DNA of 64,000 nucleotides from Granulosicoccus sp947495035 (GTDB lineage: Bacteria; Pseudomonadota; Gammaproteobacteria; Granulosicoccales; Granulosicoccaceae), in assembly GCF_050589605.1 (NCBI RefSeq), contig NZ_JBNGOO010000008.1; one strand, 5' to 3'. How positions within the stretch are numbered: position 1 is the first letter of the stretch; every line of letters begins with the position of its first letter. Positions 17,613-26,313 of the stretch are shown here, one piece after another. Both the position numbers and the translations under genes were made by a program. The notes under the pieces are model-generated. The model was given only the letters and a program-made list of their open reading frames with translations, searched no databases and had not been told where the DNA came from.

Positions 17613-17732
17613 GCAGTCACGTGTCGGCGTCGCCAGACGCCGTTCATTGTTACCCGGGCGACAGGCCGCTGATGCTGGCGCCGGCAGAATCTGCCATCGG
17701 GCAATCGGCATTCTCGGTCTGAGGAACAAGTT

Positions 17733-18899
17733 ATGGATTTGAAGGTCGCCAAGCGATTCATGGACGAGCTGCTGGTCAGTCTGTACAAGAAAGGCGGATC
17801 TGATCTGTTCATCATCGCCGGCGCTGCGCCTTCCATGCGTATTCACGGCAAGGTGACGCCGGTCATGGACAAGAAGCTGACCGCCGAGCACACCCTTGCT
17901 CTGGCCCAGTGTCTGATGACGGATTCGGAGCGTGAGGAATTCAAGCTGCACAAGGAGTGCAATTTCGCCATCGCGCTGCCGAAGATCTCACGCTTTCGTG
18001 TCAACGCTCTGGTTCAACGCGGTAGCGCAGGGCTGGTGGTGCGGATCATTCCCAACGACATTCCCAGCTTTGCCGATCTTCACATGCCGGATATCCTCTC
18101 GCAGGTAGCCATGACCAAACGCGGTCTTGTCATATTCGTCGGCGGAACCGGTTCGGGCAAGTCGACCAGTCTGGCGTCGATGATCGATTACCGTAACGAA
18201 AACTCCAACGGCCATATCATCACCATCGAGGATCCGGTGGAATTCGTGCATCACCACAAGGGCTGCATCGTGACACAACGCGAAGTGGGTACAGACACCG
18301 AATCGTTCGAGATCGCCCTGAAGAACACCTTGCGCCAGGCACCCGATGTCATTCTGATCGGCGAGATCCGGGATCAGAAAACCATGGAACATGCCATCGC
18401 CTTTGCCGAAACGGGGCATCTGTGTCTGGCAACGCTGCATGCCAACAATACCAATCAGGCGCTTGACCGGATCATCAACTTCTTTCCCGAAACCCGGCAC
18501 AAGCAGTTGTTGCTCGATCTGTCACTCAACATCAAGGCATTCATATCGCAGCGACTGTTGCCAACTCCCAGCGGCAAGGGGCGTCGAGCTGCCGTGGAAG
18601 TCCTGCTCAACACACCGCTGATGTCCGACATGATCATGAAGGGCGAAGTGCACGAGATAAAGGGGCTGATGAAGAAGAGCAAGGATCAGGGAATGCAGAC
18701 CTTTGACCAGGCGCTGTTCGAGCTGCTCAATGAAAATGCCATCACCATCGAGGAGGCCATGCGCAACGCCGATTCGGTCAATGATCTGCGATTGCGCATC
18801 AAGCTCGAAGGTGGCAGTTCGTCGGCGGTCGATGACATGATAGCCAGCACCATGAGTCTGGAAGACGAAGAGGATGGCGATCAGCGCCTGGCCGGGTGA
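17733..18899 (+). CDS. pilU: PilT-like accessory retraction ATPase PilU
   Basis: 388-residue PilT paralogue that assists pilus retraction. It carries Walker A GGTGSGKST (137-145), Asp box IEDPVEFVHHH, Walker B APDVILIGEIRDQKTM and the His box TGHLCLATLHANNTNQ. The C-terminal acidic tail ending SLEDEEDGDQRLAG is typical of PilU and absent from PilT. The pair pilT-pilU is conserved in twitching gammaproteobacteria. Confidence 0.96.
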   Translation: MDLKVAKRFMDELLVSLYKKGGSDLFIIAGAAPSMRIHGKVTPVMDKKLTAEHTLALAQCLMTDSEREEFKLHKECNFAIALPKISRFRVNALVQRGSAGLVVRIIPNDIPSFADLHMPDILSQVAMTKRGLVIFVGGTGSGKSTSLASMIDYRNENSNGHIITIEDPVEFVHHHKGCIVTQREVGTDTESFEIALKNTLRQAPDVILIGEIRDQKTMEHAIAFAETGHLCLATLHANNTNQALDRIINFFPETRHKQLLLDLSLNIKAFISQRLLPTPSGKGRRAAVEVLLNTPLMSDMIMKGEVHEIKGLMKKSKDQGMQTFDQALFELLNENAITIEEAMRNADSVNDLRLRIKLEGGSSSAVDDMIASTMSLEDEEDGDQRLAG

Positions 18900-19036
18900 T
18901 CGAGTCGTTTGTCCGAGACGAATCTGCTGGCGCGCATCGGCTCCGTTGCCGTAGTTGCCAGCAGCGATTTTCCAACCGGCAGCCTCAGACAGGCTAGAAT
19001 GCGCGCTTTCCCAACGTTTGCCCGTACCCGCTTGTC

Positions 19037-20287
19037 ATGCCGCACAGCTCCTTGTATGCCAGAGACGTCGATGATCTGATCGCTGAATCGTTGAGTCATG
19101 CCGCCGAACTCACCGGAATCAGTGATAGTCCGGAAGTCGTTGTCTCCCCGTATCGCTTCAACCCGATCGGCGCGCATATCGATCATCAGGGCGGCACCGT
19201 GCTGGCGCGTTGCCTCAATCAGTACACCATCCTGGTGTTCTGGAAAAACACTGACAGACGCAGTATGGTTCATGCCAGCCTGCAGCCGGGGCTCTGGCAA
19301 AGCTGCGAGTTCAGTCCGGATGAACTGAGCGACGAACACGGTTGGGACGCCATGGCTCGCGCTTCGGTAGCGGCCTTTGCCGACTACCGCGAGATGCGCT
19401 ACGGGGTGACAGCAGTGGTCAGCGGCACGCTTGTCAGCGGCGGCTTGAGTTCATCGGCGTCGGTCATACTGGCCTATCTCAGTGCACTGGCCCGGGCCAA
19501 CGATGTGCAGCTGAGCCCTGCGGAACTGGTAGAGCTGTCGAGGCGGGTCGAGAACGACTATCGCAGACTGAATAACGGTATCCAGGATCAGATGTCGATC
19601 GCTTTCGGCAGGCGTGACCAATTGTCCATACTGGACGTCGAGGACGTTCAGGCAACGTATGTGGGCGACCCGGTGGACAGTTCCTCGGTCTGCTTCCTGA
19701 TGTGCTACTCCGGTGTGTCCCGCGATCTGGGTGGCTCACCCTTCAATACACGCGTGGCAGAGTGCCGGGAAGCTGCCAGATTGCTGCATGACAAGGCGGA
19801 GCATCTGGGGCAGGTGCCGATCGACAGACGTCTTGGCGCCGCTCTGGCAGCTCTGCCCGATATTCCGGCACGGCGGGCAGCACATGTCTATTCCGAGATG
19901 CAGCGCGTGCACGATGGAGCGAAGGCCTGGCAGTGTGGTGACTGGCAGACCTTCGGACGGCTGATGAACGAGTCCTGCCAAAGCTCCATCAATGATTATG
20001 AAAGTGGCAGTGAGTGGTTGATTGCCCTGCACGAGATTGCGCGTGGGCTCGATGGCGTCCATGGCAATCGCTTCAGTGGTGGTGGTTATGGTGGCTGCCT
20101 GTTCATGCTGGCTGACGTGGATGCAGTCGACCGGATTGCCGAGTCTCTGCTCGAGCAATACCTGACACGCTATCCGAACCTGAAAGGAGCCGCTCGCATC
20201 GTGATAGCCGAGTCGGAGAGCACCGTCAGAATCGTCAGTCCGGATGCCTGTCAACCGGTTTCCGTTCTGCAGGAGAACCGACTGTGA
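19037..20287 (+). CDS. GHMP-family sugar kinase, galacturonokinase-like
   Basis: 416-residue sugar 1-kinase. The N-terminal sugar-binding signature is SPYRFNPIGAHIDHQGG, the ATP loop is SGGLSSSASV, NGIQDQMSIAFG follows in the middle, and the third GHMP motif is NRFSGGGYGGCLF. In ordinary galactokinase the first motif reads GRVNLIGEHTDYNGG. The version here, PYR...GAHIDHQGGT with NGI.DQ later, is closer to what I recall of the plant galacturonokinase, so galacturonate is a possible substrate; galactose or another sugar is not excluded. The stop overlaps the start of a nucleotidyltransferase gene by four bases (GTGA), so the 1-phosphate made here is probably passed to that enzyme. Confidence 0.85.
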   Translation: MPHSSLYARDVDDLIAESLSHAAELTGISDSPEVVVSPYRFNPIGAHIDHQGGTVLARCLNQYTILVFWKNTDRRSMVHASLQPGLWQSCEFSPDELSDEHGWDAMARASVAAFADYREMRYGVTAVVSGTLVSGGLSSSASVILAYLSALARANDVQLSPAELVELSRRVENDYRRLNNGIQDQMSIAFGRRDQLSILDVEDVQATYVGDPVDSSSVCFLMCYSGVSRDLGGSPFNTRVAECREAARLLHDKAEHLGQVPIDRRLGAALAALPDIPARRAAHVYSEMQRVHDGAKAWQCGDWQTFGRLMNESCQSSINDYESGSEWLIALHEIARGLDGVHGNRFSGGGYGGCLFMLADVDAVDRIAESLLEQYLTRYPNLKGAARIVIAESESTVRIVSPDACQPVSVLQENRL

Positions 20288-21003
20288 GCGGCTCGCCGGT
20301 TCGTCGAGCCGTGCTTCTGGCAGCCGGACGGGGGTCACGCCTGCGTCCCCATACGGATACCACACCCAAGCCATTGCTGGTACACCGGGGCAAACCGACT
20401 CTGGATTATCTGCTGGATTCGCTGCAGGCAGTGGGGGTCGACGACATCGTGCTGGTCACCCATCATCTGCACGAGCAGGTGGAAACCTATGCCGAGCAGC
20501 GCGCTGCGTCCCATGATCAGCGTGTGCGCTGTGTCCGGCAATCGCATCTGTTCGGAACCGCCCATGCCTTGCAGGCTGTCATCGAGGCAACACCGGATAT
20601 CGTGGCAGCACCGTTCGTGCTCAGCGCCACCGACTACATCGTGCCGCGGGATTTCTTCGTCGAACTGCTGAATTTTCATGCTGCCCACGACGGACAGTTG
20701 AGCGTCAGTCTCAAGCAGCTGGAACTTGCGGAACTGGCAAAACGGTCGAGCGTGCGATTCAATGATGATCAGTCGCTGGCAGAGATCGTCGAGAAGCCCG
20801 AGCCGGGAACGGCGCCCAGTTCCATCGGTGCGAATCTGACTTTCGTGCTGCCGCCCGACATCACGCCCTATGTGCTGGAGGTTCCCATGTCCTCCCGCGG
20901 CGAGCAGGAAGTCCAGCACGCGATCAATCAATGGCTAGCCGACAAGGGCAGGGCCTATGGGCTGGTGCAGGCGATTCCGCCGGAATGGCAGATGCCGGCC
21001 TGA
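20284..21003 (+). CDS. Sugar-1-phosphate nucleotidyltransferase
   Basis: 239-residue NTP transferase. The N-terminal signature is AVLLAAGRGSRLRPHTDTTPKPLL, binding the nucleoside triphosphate, followed by YLLDSLQAVGVDDIVLVTHH and the acceptor-side FVLSATDYIVP. Its length fits short glucose-1-phosphate-thymidylyltransferase-like enzymes without a hexapeptide domain. GTG at 20284 overlaps the kinase stop, indicating translational coupling. Together the two would convert a free sugar to an NDP-sugar, a salvage route. The nucleotide and sugar cannot be read from the sequence. The GT47 gene next door is convergent. Confidence 0.88.
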   Translation: MSGSPVRRAVLLAAGRGSRLRPHTDTTPKPLLVHRGKPTLDYLLDSLQAVGVDDIVLVTHHLHEQVETYAEQRAASHDQRVRCVRQSHLFGTAHALQAVIEATPDIVAAPFVLSATDYIVPRDFFVELLNFHAAHDGQLSVSLKQLELAELAKRSSVRFNDDQSLAEIVEKPEPGTAPSSIGANLTFVLPPDITPYVLEVPMSSRGEQEVQHAINQWLADKGRAYGLVQAIPPEWQMPA

Positions 21004-21010
21004 GCCTGTC

Positions 21011-21964
21011 CTACTGATTGCCCAGCAGACGCTGTGCGGCCGTTCGCTTCAGGAGTTCACCACCAGCCAGCCATTTGTTCAACTGTGTCCCTGGTCGACG
21101 GTGTCTGCTGCCATGACCCGAATCGATCAGTGAAGCCAGAGAGTTGCCAACGGTATTGAACAGGGTGTCGGGTGCATAGTTGTCGAGCCAGGCTTGTCTG
21201 GCCTCTTGTCCACGATTGTCCGCTTCGCCCTCCATGGCCGATAACAGACCCGGAATCGAGCGGATGCGACGCTCTTCGACCTGAATGGCGAAGCTCCAGT
21301 CGGTTTCGGGCGGTGGGGCCCATTGGTCCGAGATGATCACCGGGACGCGTCCCGCTTCCAGCGTCTCGTATAGCCTGATCGACGAGGTGCCGATGCCGCG
21401 CGGACAGAGCACGAAGCGACTGGCAGCGAGCGTGCTGGCATATTCTCTGCCCCGCACTTGCATCTCGGCGGGTTCGCTATCCCAGACGTTGAAGTCCGAG
21501 GTGTCTCTGAGCAGGGCATCGCGGTGTTGCAGTTGCATGATGGTGCGTCTGCAGCCATGGCTCATCGATCCCATGAACGAGAACAGATAGCGTGTTTCCC
21601 TGTCGCTGGAGTAGATATTGCTGACATAGGGGTTGGGTGAATACAGATACGCAAACGGTCGGTGCCGAGTCGGATCGTGATGTCGTCTGGTGAGACAGCA
21701 GTAGAGTCCGGGCAGCACGTCCCATGGGCGATCCATCTCGTTGTACATGTAGACCTTGTCGGGGTAATCGGCCACCAGGACGTGTTGCAACAGCTGACGG
21801 AAAAGCAGGTCGTCGAAGTGGGTGTTTTCGACAAACAGAATGGCATCAGCCTCTGCAGGGTCTGCACAGAGCTCGTGTTCACCGACTCGGTCGAGAAGAG
21901 CAACGCCAGTCAGGGCATCGAGACCGGTATGCGTGTCATAGGCTGAGGTGAGGTGGAGTTTCAT
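21011..21964 (-). CDS. Exostosin-like glycosyltransferase (GT47)
   Basis: 317-residue protein with the exostosin-family core: YNEMDRPWDVLPGLYCCL, LFSFMGSMSHGCRRTIM, and the donor-binding stretch FVLCPRGIGTSSIRLYETLEAG followed by RVPVIISDQWAPP. No membrane segment or signal is visible, so it would act in the cytoplasm or at the membrane surface. GT47 members in eukaryotes build heparan sulfate and plant wall polymers using UDP-sugars, including uronic acids. Bacterial members occur in polysaccharide loci. It is convergent with, and seven bp from, the nucleotidyltransferase gene, which may provide its donor. Confidence 0.85.
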   Translation of the reverse strand: MKLHLTSAYDTHTGLDALTGVALLDRVGEHELCADPAEADAILFVENTHFDDLLFRQLLQHVLVADYPDKVYMYNEMDRPWDVLPGLYCCLTRRHHDPTRHRPFAYLYSPNPYVSNIYSSDRETRYLFSFMGSMSHGCRRTIMQLQHRDALLRDTSDFNVWDSEPAEMQVRGREYASTLAASRFVLCPRGIGTSSIRLYETLEAGRVPVIISDQWAPPPETDWSFAIQVEERRIRSIPGLLSAMEGEADNRGQEARQAWLDNYAPDTLFNTVGNSLASLIDSGHGSRHRRPGTQLNKWLAGGELLKRTAAQRLLGNQ

Positions 21965-22290
21965 GGTAGGTACACGCGGATGCCTGCGTCCCTCGGTGTG
22001 GCAGTCGGAGTGCCAGTGGCGGTTACTTGTTTATCGACGGTACGCCTCGGATGTTTATCGAAATGGCAGCCGATCGGCAAAATGTATCTACCGAGGTCGG
22101 TAGTCGGTGCATTCTGTGATGTCCATCTGACTCTGTTGCGCCATGGCCGGACATCACGTCGCCGCGATTGGGGGGCATGTCTCAATTCCGGCATGTGAAG
22201 GCCATTGTCGCCCCTGGCCGGGCCTGATGTGGCTGTCACTGCGTACATAATCCGGACTGGATACTCTCTTTCATCTGATCCGGGTCGCCC
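21965..22290. other. Divergent intergenic region between GT47 and DUF5060 genes
   Basis: 326 bp without a credible gene; it must hold promoters for both divergent genes. Two exact copies of TGTTTATCGA lie at 22028-22037 and 22052-22061, 24 bp apart. A palindrome CTACCGAGGTCGGTAG lies at 22088-22103. These could be regulator sites. Confidence 0.45.
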
Positions 22291-24771
22291 ATGTCTTCTT
22301 TCCGTTTTTCTGTTGTCGTGACACTGGCCCTGCTTGCCGGCATGCCGATCAGCTCGACGCTGGCCGCCACCGTCACGGGGTCGTTGTACAAATGGCACCC
22401 CATCGAGATCGACTTCAACGGGCCGCTTGCCGATGAAAACGACACGGCGCCCAACCCGTTTCTCGATTACCGGTTGAGCGTGGATCTGACCAGCCCGGCG
22501 GGTGTTGTCACACGAATACCGGGGTTCTTTGCCGGTGATGGCGAAGGGCATGGGCGAGGCAATGTCTGGCGTGCCAGGTTTTCTGCCGATGAAACAGGCA
22601 TCTGGAGCTATCAGGCCAGTTTGCAGCGGGGCAGCGAGCTGGCCGTGAACCTGAACATGGACGACGGAGACGCGGTACAGCTGGAAGGTGCCGGCGGCGA
22701 ATTCCTGATTGCTCCGGCACCCTTCGATGCCCCCGGTTTTCTCGGGCAGGGGCGCCTGGAGTACGTCGGGAATCATTACCTGAAGTTCCGTGATGGTTCC
22801 TACTGGATCAAGGGAGGCACGGACAGCCCGGAGAATCTGCTGGGTTTCGGCGGTATTGACGGTACCTTCGATCACGGTGGTCAGGCGGACAGTTTCGTGC
22901 ATGACTACGCGGCACACCGTGGCGATTTTCGTGAGGGTGATCCCCTGTTCACCCACTCCCTGACCGGTGCTGATAGTCGCGGCCTGATAGGCGCCCTCAA
23001 TTACCTGGGGGAACAGGGAGTCAACTCCGTCTATTTTCTGCCCATGAACCTGGGAGGGGATGGACAGGAGACCTATCCCTTTGTCGGTGCGTCCAACAAT
23101 GCGCATGACAAGACGCACTACGACATCAGCAAACTGCATCAGTGGAACCGCGTATTCGCCCACGCCCAGCAGCAGGGAATCGCCTTGAATATCGTTCTGA
23201 GCGAGACCGAAGACGCCAATGAGCGCTGGCTGGACAATGGCCAGTTGGGTGTGGAACGCAAGTTGTTCTTCAGAGAACTGGTGGCTCGCTTTGCCTATGT
23301 GCTGGCAGCCAAGTGGAATCTGGGCGAGGAGAACGACTTCCCTCGAGTCGAGCTGGACAAGCATGCCGACTTTCTGCAGGCAATCGACTGGAGTGACAAG
23401 CCGATTGCCGTGCATACCCACATCAATCAGTTCTACCGCTATGGAGAGATCGTTGGCGATGCCCGCTACAGCGCCAGCTCCATCCAGTACGACGAACAGT
23501 TCGCTGGTCAATTCGTCGAACAGTGGCGCAGCAATTCTGCCAATGCAGGCCGCCCCTGGGTGCTGGACATGGACGAGAATACCAATGGACTGAACGCCGA
23601 GTCGACGGAGGAGCGACGCAAGCAGATTCTCTATGACGTGCTCTTCAGTGGTGGCAATATCGAGTGGTATTTCGGCTACGAACCACTACCGGTGGGTGGT
23701 GATATCGATGCCGGTGACTTCCGTCAGCGCGAAGGCATGTGGCAGCAGATGCGACTGGCGCGCGAGATGATGCAGCGCGAGCTGCCTTTCTGGCTCATGG
23801 AGCCCGCGGACTGGCGAATCAGTGGCGAGAGTGATGCCTTCGGTGGCGCCGAGGTGTTTGCGCTGCCGGGTCAGGTCTATGCCGTCTATCTGCCCGCCGC
23901 CAACGGTTCGGAATCGCTCAACACTGGCAGGGTGGCGGGACGCTTCGGGCAGCGATGGTTCGATCCGCGTACCGGACAGATGATCCAGGGAGCTGAGAAT
24001 CTGCTGGCCAGTGACAGCCTGCCTCTGGGTGCGCCACCTTATGCCGCGGGGGACGACTGGGTCGTGCTGATCACTCGCCTGGATCAGGTGCAGGGTTCAG
24101 TCGACGAAGTCGGTGCCGGCAATGTCGCGCCGCGATTCGACACGATCCCCGGGCCGGAGCTGAGTGTGGGCGAGAACTTCACGCTGGTGCTGAACGCCAG
24201 TGATACCGACGGTACCTATCCCAGTGTGACGGTCGGTTCCATTCCTGCGGGCATGCGGATCCGGGGTCTGGGTAACGGGCAGTTGGAGCTGACCTGGCAA
24301 GTGCCTGACACGGCAGCGGCAGAGTCTGTTGTCGAGCTCGTTGCAATCGATGCGCTGGATGCAACGCTGCGCACGACTCAGACCATGACCATCTCGGTGC
24401 GTGGCCGTGATGGTGGGGGAGAACCTGTGAATGGACAGATTCCCGTCGCTGATGATATTCCGGCTGATCGGCCGGGCAACGAAGGCCATGCTCCTGTCTT
24501 CCGACCCATTGCCGTGCAGCAGGCACGGGCGGGTGATCGGGTGGCATTGCCTATCGCCGCGAATGATGCTGACGGAGTACCTCCCGGTCTGATCCTGCTG
24601 GACCCGCCAGCCGGCACCAGTCTGGATGACAATGGTGATGGCACACGCACCTTCAGATGGCAGGTACCTGTCGATGCCAGGGGGTCGTACAGCTTTACCT
24701 TCATGGCGCGTGATCACGATGTGCCCGATCTGACTGCCACGCTGAGAGTCGACTTCCAGATACTTCGGTGA
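22291..24771 (+). CDS. Secreted DUF5060 putative glycoside hydrolase with C-terminal Ig-like domains
   Basis: 826-residue exported protein. A signal peptide ends near residue 25 (SSTLA-ATV). A DUF5060 beta domain follows (VTGSLYKWHPIEIDFNGP through FSADETGIWSYQ, about 26-160). Next comes a TIM-barrel-like central region (KGGTDSPENLLGF, ALNYLGEQGVNSVYFLPMN, WVLDMDENTNG, GGNIEWYFGYEP; about 165-500). A beta domain resembling the putative collagen-binding domain found in such enzymes follows (VYAVYLPAANGS, RWFDPRTGQM). Two Ig- or cadherin-like modules close the protein (NVAPRFDTIPG and HAPVFRPIAVQQ). Related proteins are predicted polysaccharide hydrolases; the substrate is unknown. Its stop codon TGA is part of the first copy of an octamer repeat. 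It could be a type II secretion substrate. Confidence 0.82.
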   Translation: MSSFRFSVVVTLALLAGMPISSTLAATVTGSLYKWHPIEIDFNGPLADENDTAPNPFLDYRLSVDLTSPAGVVTRIPGFFAGDGEGHGRGNVWRARFSADETGIWSYQASLQRGSELAVNLNMDDGDAVQLEGAGGEFLIAPAPFDAPGFLGQGRLEYVGNHYLKFRDGSYWIKGGTDSPENLLGFGGIDGTFDHGGQADSFVHDYAAHRGDFREGDPLFTHSLTGADSRGLIGALNYLGEQGVNSVYFLPMNLGGDGQETYPFVGASNNAHDKTHYDISKLHQWNRVFAHAQQQGIALNIVLSETEDANERWLDNGQLGVERKLFFRELVARFAYVLAAKWNLGEENDFPRVELDKHADFLQAIDWSDKPIAVHTHINQFYRYGEIVGDARYSASSIQYDEQFAGQFVEQWRSNSANAGRPWVLDMDENTNGLNAESTEERRKQILYDVLFSGGNIEWYFGYEPLPVGGDIDAGDFRQREGMWQQMRLAREMMQRELPFWLMEPADWRISGESDAFGGAEVFALPGQVYAVYLPAANGSESLNTGRVAGRFGQRWFDPRTGQMIQGAENLLASDSLPLGAPPYAAGDDWVVLITRLDQVQGSVDEVGAGNVAPRFDTIPGPELSVGENFTLVLNASDTDGTYPSVTVGSIPAGMRIRGLGNGQLELTWQVPDTAAAESVVELVAIDALDATLRTTQTMTISVRGRDGGGEPVNGQIPVADDIPADRPGNEGHAPVFRPIAVQQARAGDRVALPIAANDADGVPPGLILLDPPAGTSLDDNGDGTRTFRWQVPVDARGSYSFTFMARDHDVPDLTATLRVDFQILR

Positions 24772-24808
24772 AGCCATGAAGCCATGAAGCCATGAAGCCA
24801 TGAAGCCA
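24769..24808. repeat. Octamer array TGAAGCCA, five copies, starting in a stop codon
   Basis: Five perfect copies of TGAAGCCA plus a partial sixth (TGAAGCT). The first three bases are the stop codon of the DUF5060 gene. The period is exactly 8, as in the arrays near 3.5 kb. Eleven bases after the partial copy a different octamer array begins. Confidence 0.93.
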
Positions 24809-24827
24809 TGAAGCTTTAAGGCGGAAA

Positions 24828-24920
24828 GGCGGATTGGCGGATTGGCGGATTGGCGGATTGGCGGATTGGCGGATTGGCGGATTGGCAGATTGGCAGATTG
24901 GCAGATTGGCAGATTGGCGG
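24828..24920. repeat. Octamer array GGCGGATT / GGCAGATT, block-sorted
   Basis: Seven copies of GGCGGATT (24828-24883) followed by four copies of GGCAGATT (24884-24915) and a partial GGCGG. A variant GGCGGAAA precedes. In the register used for the large array this unit is GATTGGCG, one base from GATTGGGG found there. It lies between the DUF5060 and Kelch genes in non-coding DNA. Confidence 0.94.
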
Positions 24921-25023
24921 TGCATGGGGCGAATATCAATCACGCCAACGGGTTCACAGTCGGCTTCACCGTGATGCTCCGGGTTTCACACTGCCAATGG
25001 ATGACGGCTGCCGATAATGGGGC

Positions 25024-26313
25024 ATGAAGATCACGATATCAGTGCTGGCAGCTGTGCTGCTGAGTCAGGTGTGTTCATCGGCCGGAGCCGAAGAGCCGAG
25101 TGCAGAGCCACAATGGCAAACCTTGCAGAGCAGTGACGGTTCCACGCTGACGGCCCGACACGAGGCAGCGGGTGTGGTTGTCGGAGAGGCAATCTACCTG
25201 ATTGGTGGACGACGCAATCGTCCGGTCGAGCGGTATTCGATGAGCAGCGGTCAGTGGGAAAATCTTGGCCTTGCACCACTGGAAATGCATCATGTGCAGC
25301 CTGTGGTGCTGGGCACCGATATCCTGTTGATGGGCGCATTCACCTGTTGCTACCCGGAAGAGCCGACGGTCGCCGAGATACATGTCTTCGACACGCTGAC
25401 CGATACCTGGCGAGTGCAGGGAAGTCTGCCAGCCGACAGGCTTCGTGGCAGTGCGGCAGCCGTGGTTCATCAGGGGCGTGTCTATCTGCTTGGTGGCAAC
25501 ACACGCGGCCATTCCGGAGGCGCGGTTGCCTGGTTCGATGAATATGACCCGGTGACCGGAATCTGGCGACAACTACCGGATGCGCCCAATGCCAGAGATC
25601 ACTTTTCAGCCGTGATGATCGGTAACGAACTGGTTGCGGCTGCCGGGCGACAGACCGCGCTGCCGAATCCGGCAGACAATCCGGTAAAGGCCGTGGACAT
25701 CTATGATTTCGATACCGGTCTCTGGCGCAGCGTCTCCGCCATCCCGACAGTCAGGAGCGGGGCCGTGGCCGTGGCACACGGTAGTGACGTCATCGTCGCT
25801 GGTGGTGAGATCAATACGTCGGATGTGGCACTGAATGTCGTGGAAGCCTATGACGTGGGCGCCGATCAATGGCGCAGTCTGAGCCCGATGATCACGGGGC
25901 GTCATGGCAGTGGCGGCGGTGTGATCGGCAATCAACTGTTCATGCTCTCCGGCGCCGTCCGCATCGGCGGCTCTCGAGAGGCGTCAGATGCAGAAACGTT
26001 GTCATTGCCCGACATCGCTACAGAGATCGAGCCACAGGAGCCGGATACCGGCGAGCCCGATCCTTTCGAGCCGGTTGCTCCGGAGCACCCTGACAACGGA
26101 GACGGAGACGGAGACGGAGACGGAGACGGAGACGGCGATGGCGATGGCGATGGCGATGGCGATGGCGGGCTGACATCTGCCTCCGGCAGTCGGGGAGGCG
26201 CGAGCGGGCCGTTACTGCTGCTGACACTGTTGCTGCTCGCCAACAGGCGATCCCGCCAGATGCGATCATGGACGCAATCACGGATGCCATCGCGGATGCC
26301 ATCCCGGATGTGA
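25024..26313 (+). CDS. Secreted Kelch-repeat protein with GlyGly-CTERM-like tail
   Basis: 429-residue protein. A signal peptide (residues 1-22) precedes about five Kelch units, each with a hydrophobic strand, Gly-Gly and a Trp turn: IYLIGGRRNRPVERYSMSSGQW, VYLLGGNTRG, VIVAGGEINTSD and so on, which should form a beta-propeller. A Glu/Pro-rich stretch then leads into an 11-unit Gly-Asp tract. The end, GGASGPLLLLTLLLLANRRSR, has the order of a GlyGly-CTERM sorting signal: Gly/Ser stretch, hydrophobic helix, Arg cluster. Such signals are removed by rhombosortase and occur in species with type II secretion. Seventeen further residues (SRMP repeats) follow the Arg cluster, which is unusual. Function is unknown; a surface binding or enzymatic propeller is possible. 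Confidence 0.82.
   Translation: MKITISVLAAVLLSQVCSSAGAEEPSAEPQWQTLQSSDGSTLTARHEAAGVVVGEAIYLIGGRRNRPVERYSMSSGQWENLGLAPLEMHHVQPVVLGTDILLMGAFTCCYPEEPTVAEIHVFDTLTDTWRVQGSLPADRLRGSAAAVVHQGRVYLLGGNTRGHSGGAVAWFDEYDPVTGIWRQLPDAPNARDHFSAVMIGNELVAAAGRQTALPNPADNPVKAVDIYDFDTGLWRSVSAIPTVRSGAVAVAHGSDVIVAGGEINTSDVALNVVEAYDVGADQWRSLSPMITGRHGSGGGVIGNQLFMLSGAVRIGGSREASDAETLSLPDIATEIEPQEPDTGEPDPFEPVAPEHPDNGDGDGDGDGDGDGDGDGDGDGDGGLTSASGSRGGASGPLLLLTLLLLANRRSRQMRSWTQSRMPSRMPSRM
26098..26163. repeat. In-frame hexamer array coding (Gly-Asp)11
   Basis: Six copies of GGAGAC (26098-26133) followed by five copies of GGCGAT (26134-26163). Both units encode Gly-Asp, so the block change is synonymous at both altered bases. 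It forms the linker between the propeller and the sorting-signal-like tail of the Kelch protein. Confidence 0.95.
26269..26310. repeat. Twelve-base repeat at the 3' end of the Kelch gene
   Basis: Two exact copies of CGGATGCCATC plus one variable base (26281-26304), a half copy before the stop, and one diverged copy upstream at 26269-26280. It codes for the SRMP repeats that extend the protein past the sorting-signal-like segment. Confidence 0.8.

Noticed and set aside
21953..22198. Decayed duplicate of the DUF5060 N-terminus upstream of the real gene
   Set aside because: A faint likeness (VAVTCLSTVRLGCLSKWQPIG against TVTGSLYKWHPI in pieces) is too short and unaligned to support a pseudogene.
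21961..23511. 516-codon minus-strand frame opposite the 5' part of the DUF5060 gene
   Set aside because: The DUF5060 frame has a signal peptide and recognisable domains; the antisense frame has none.
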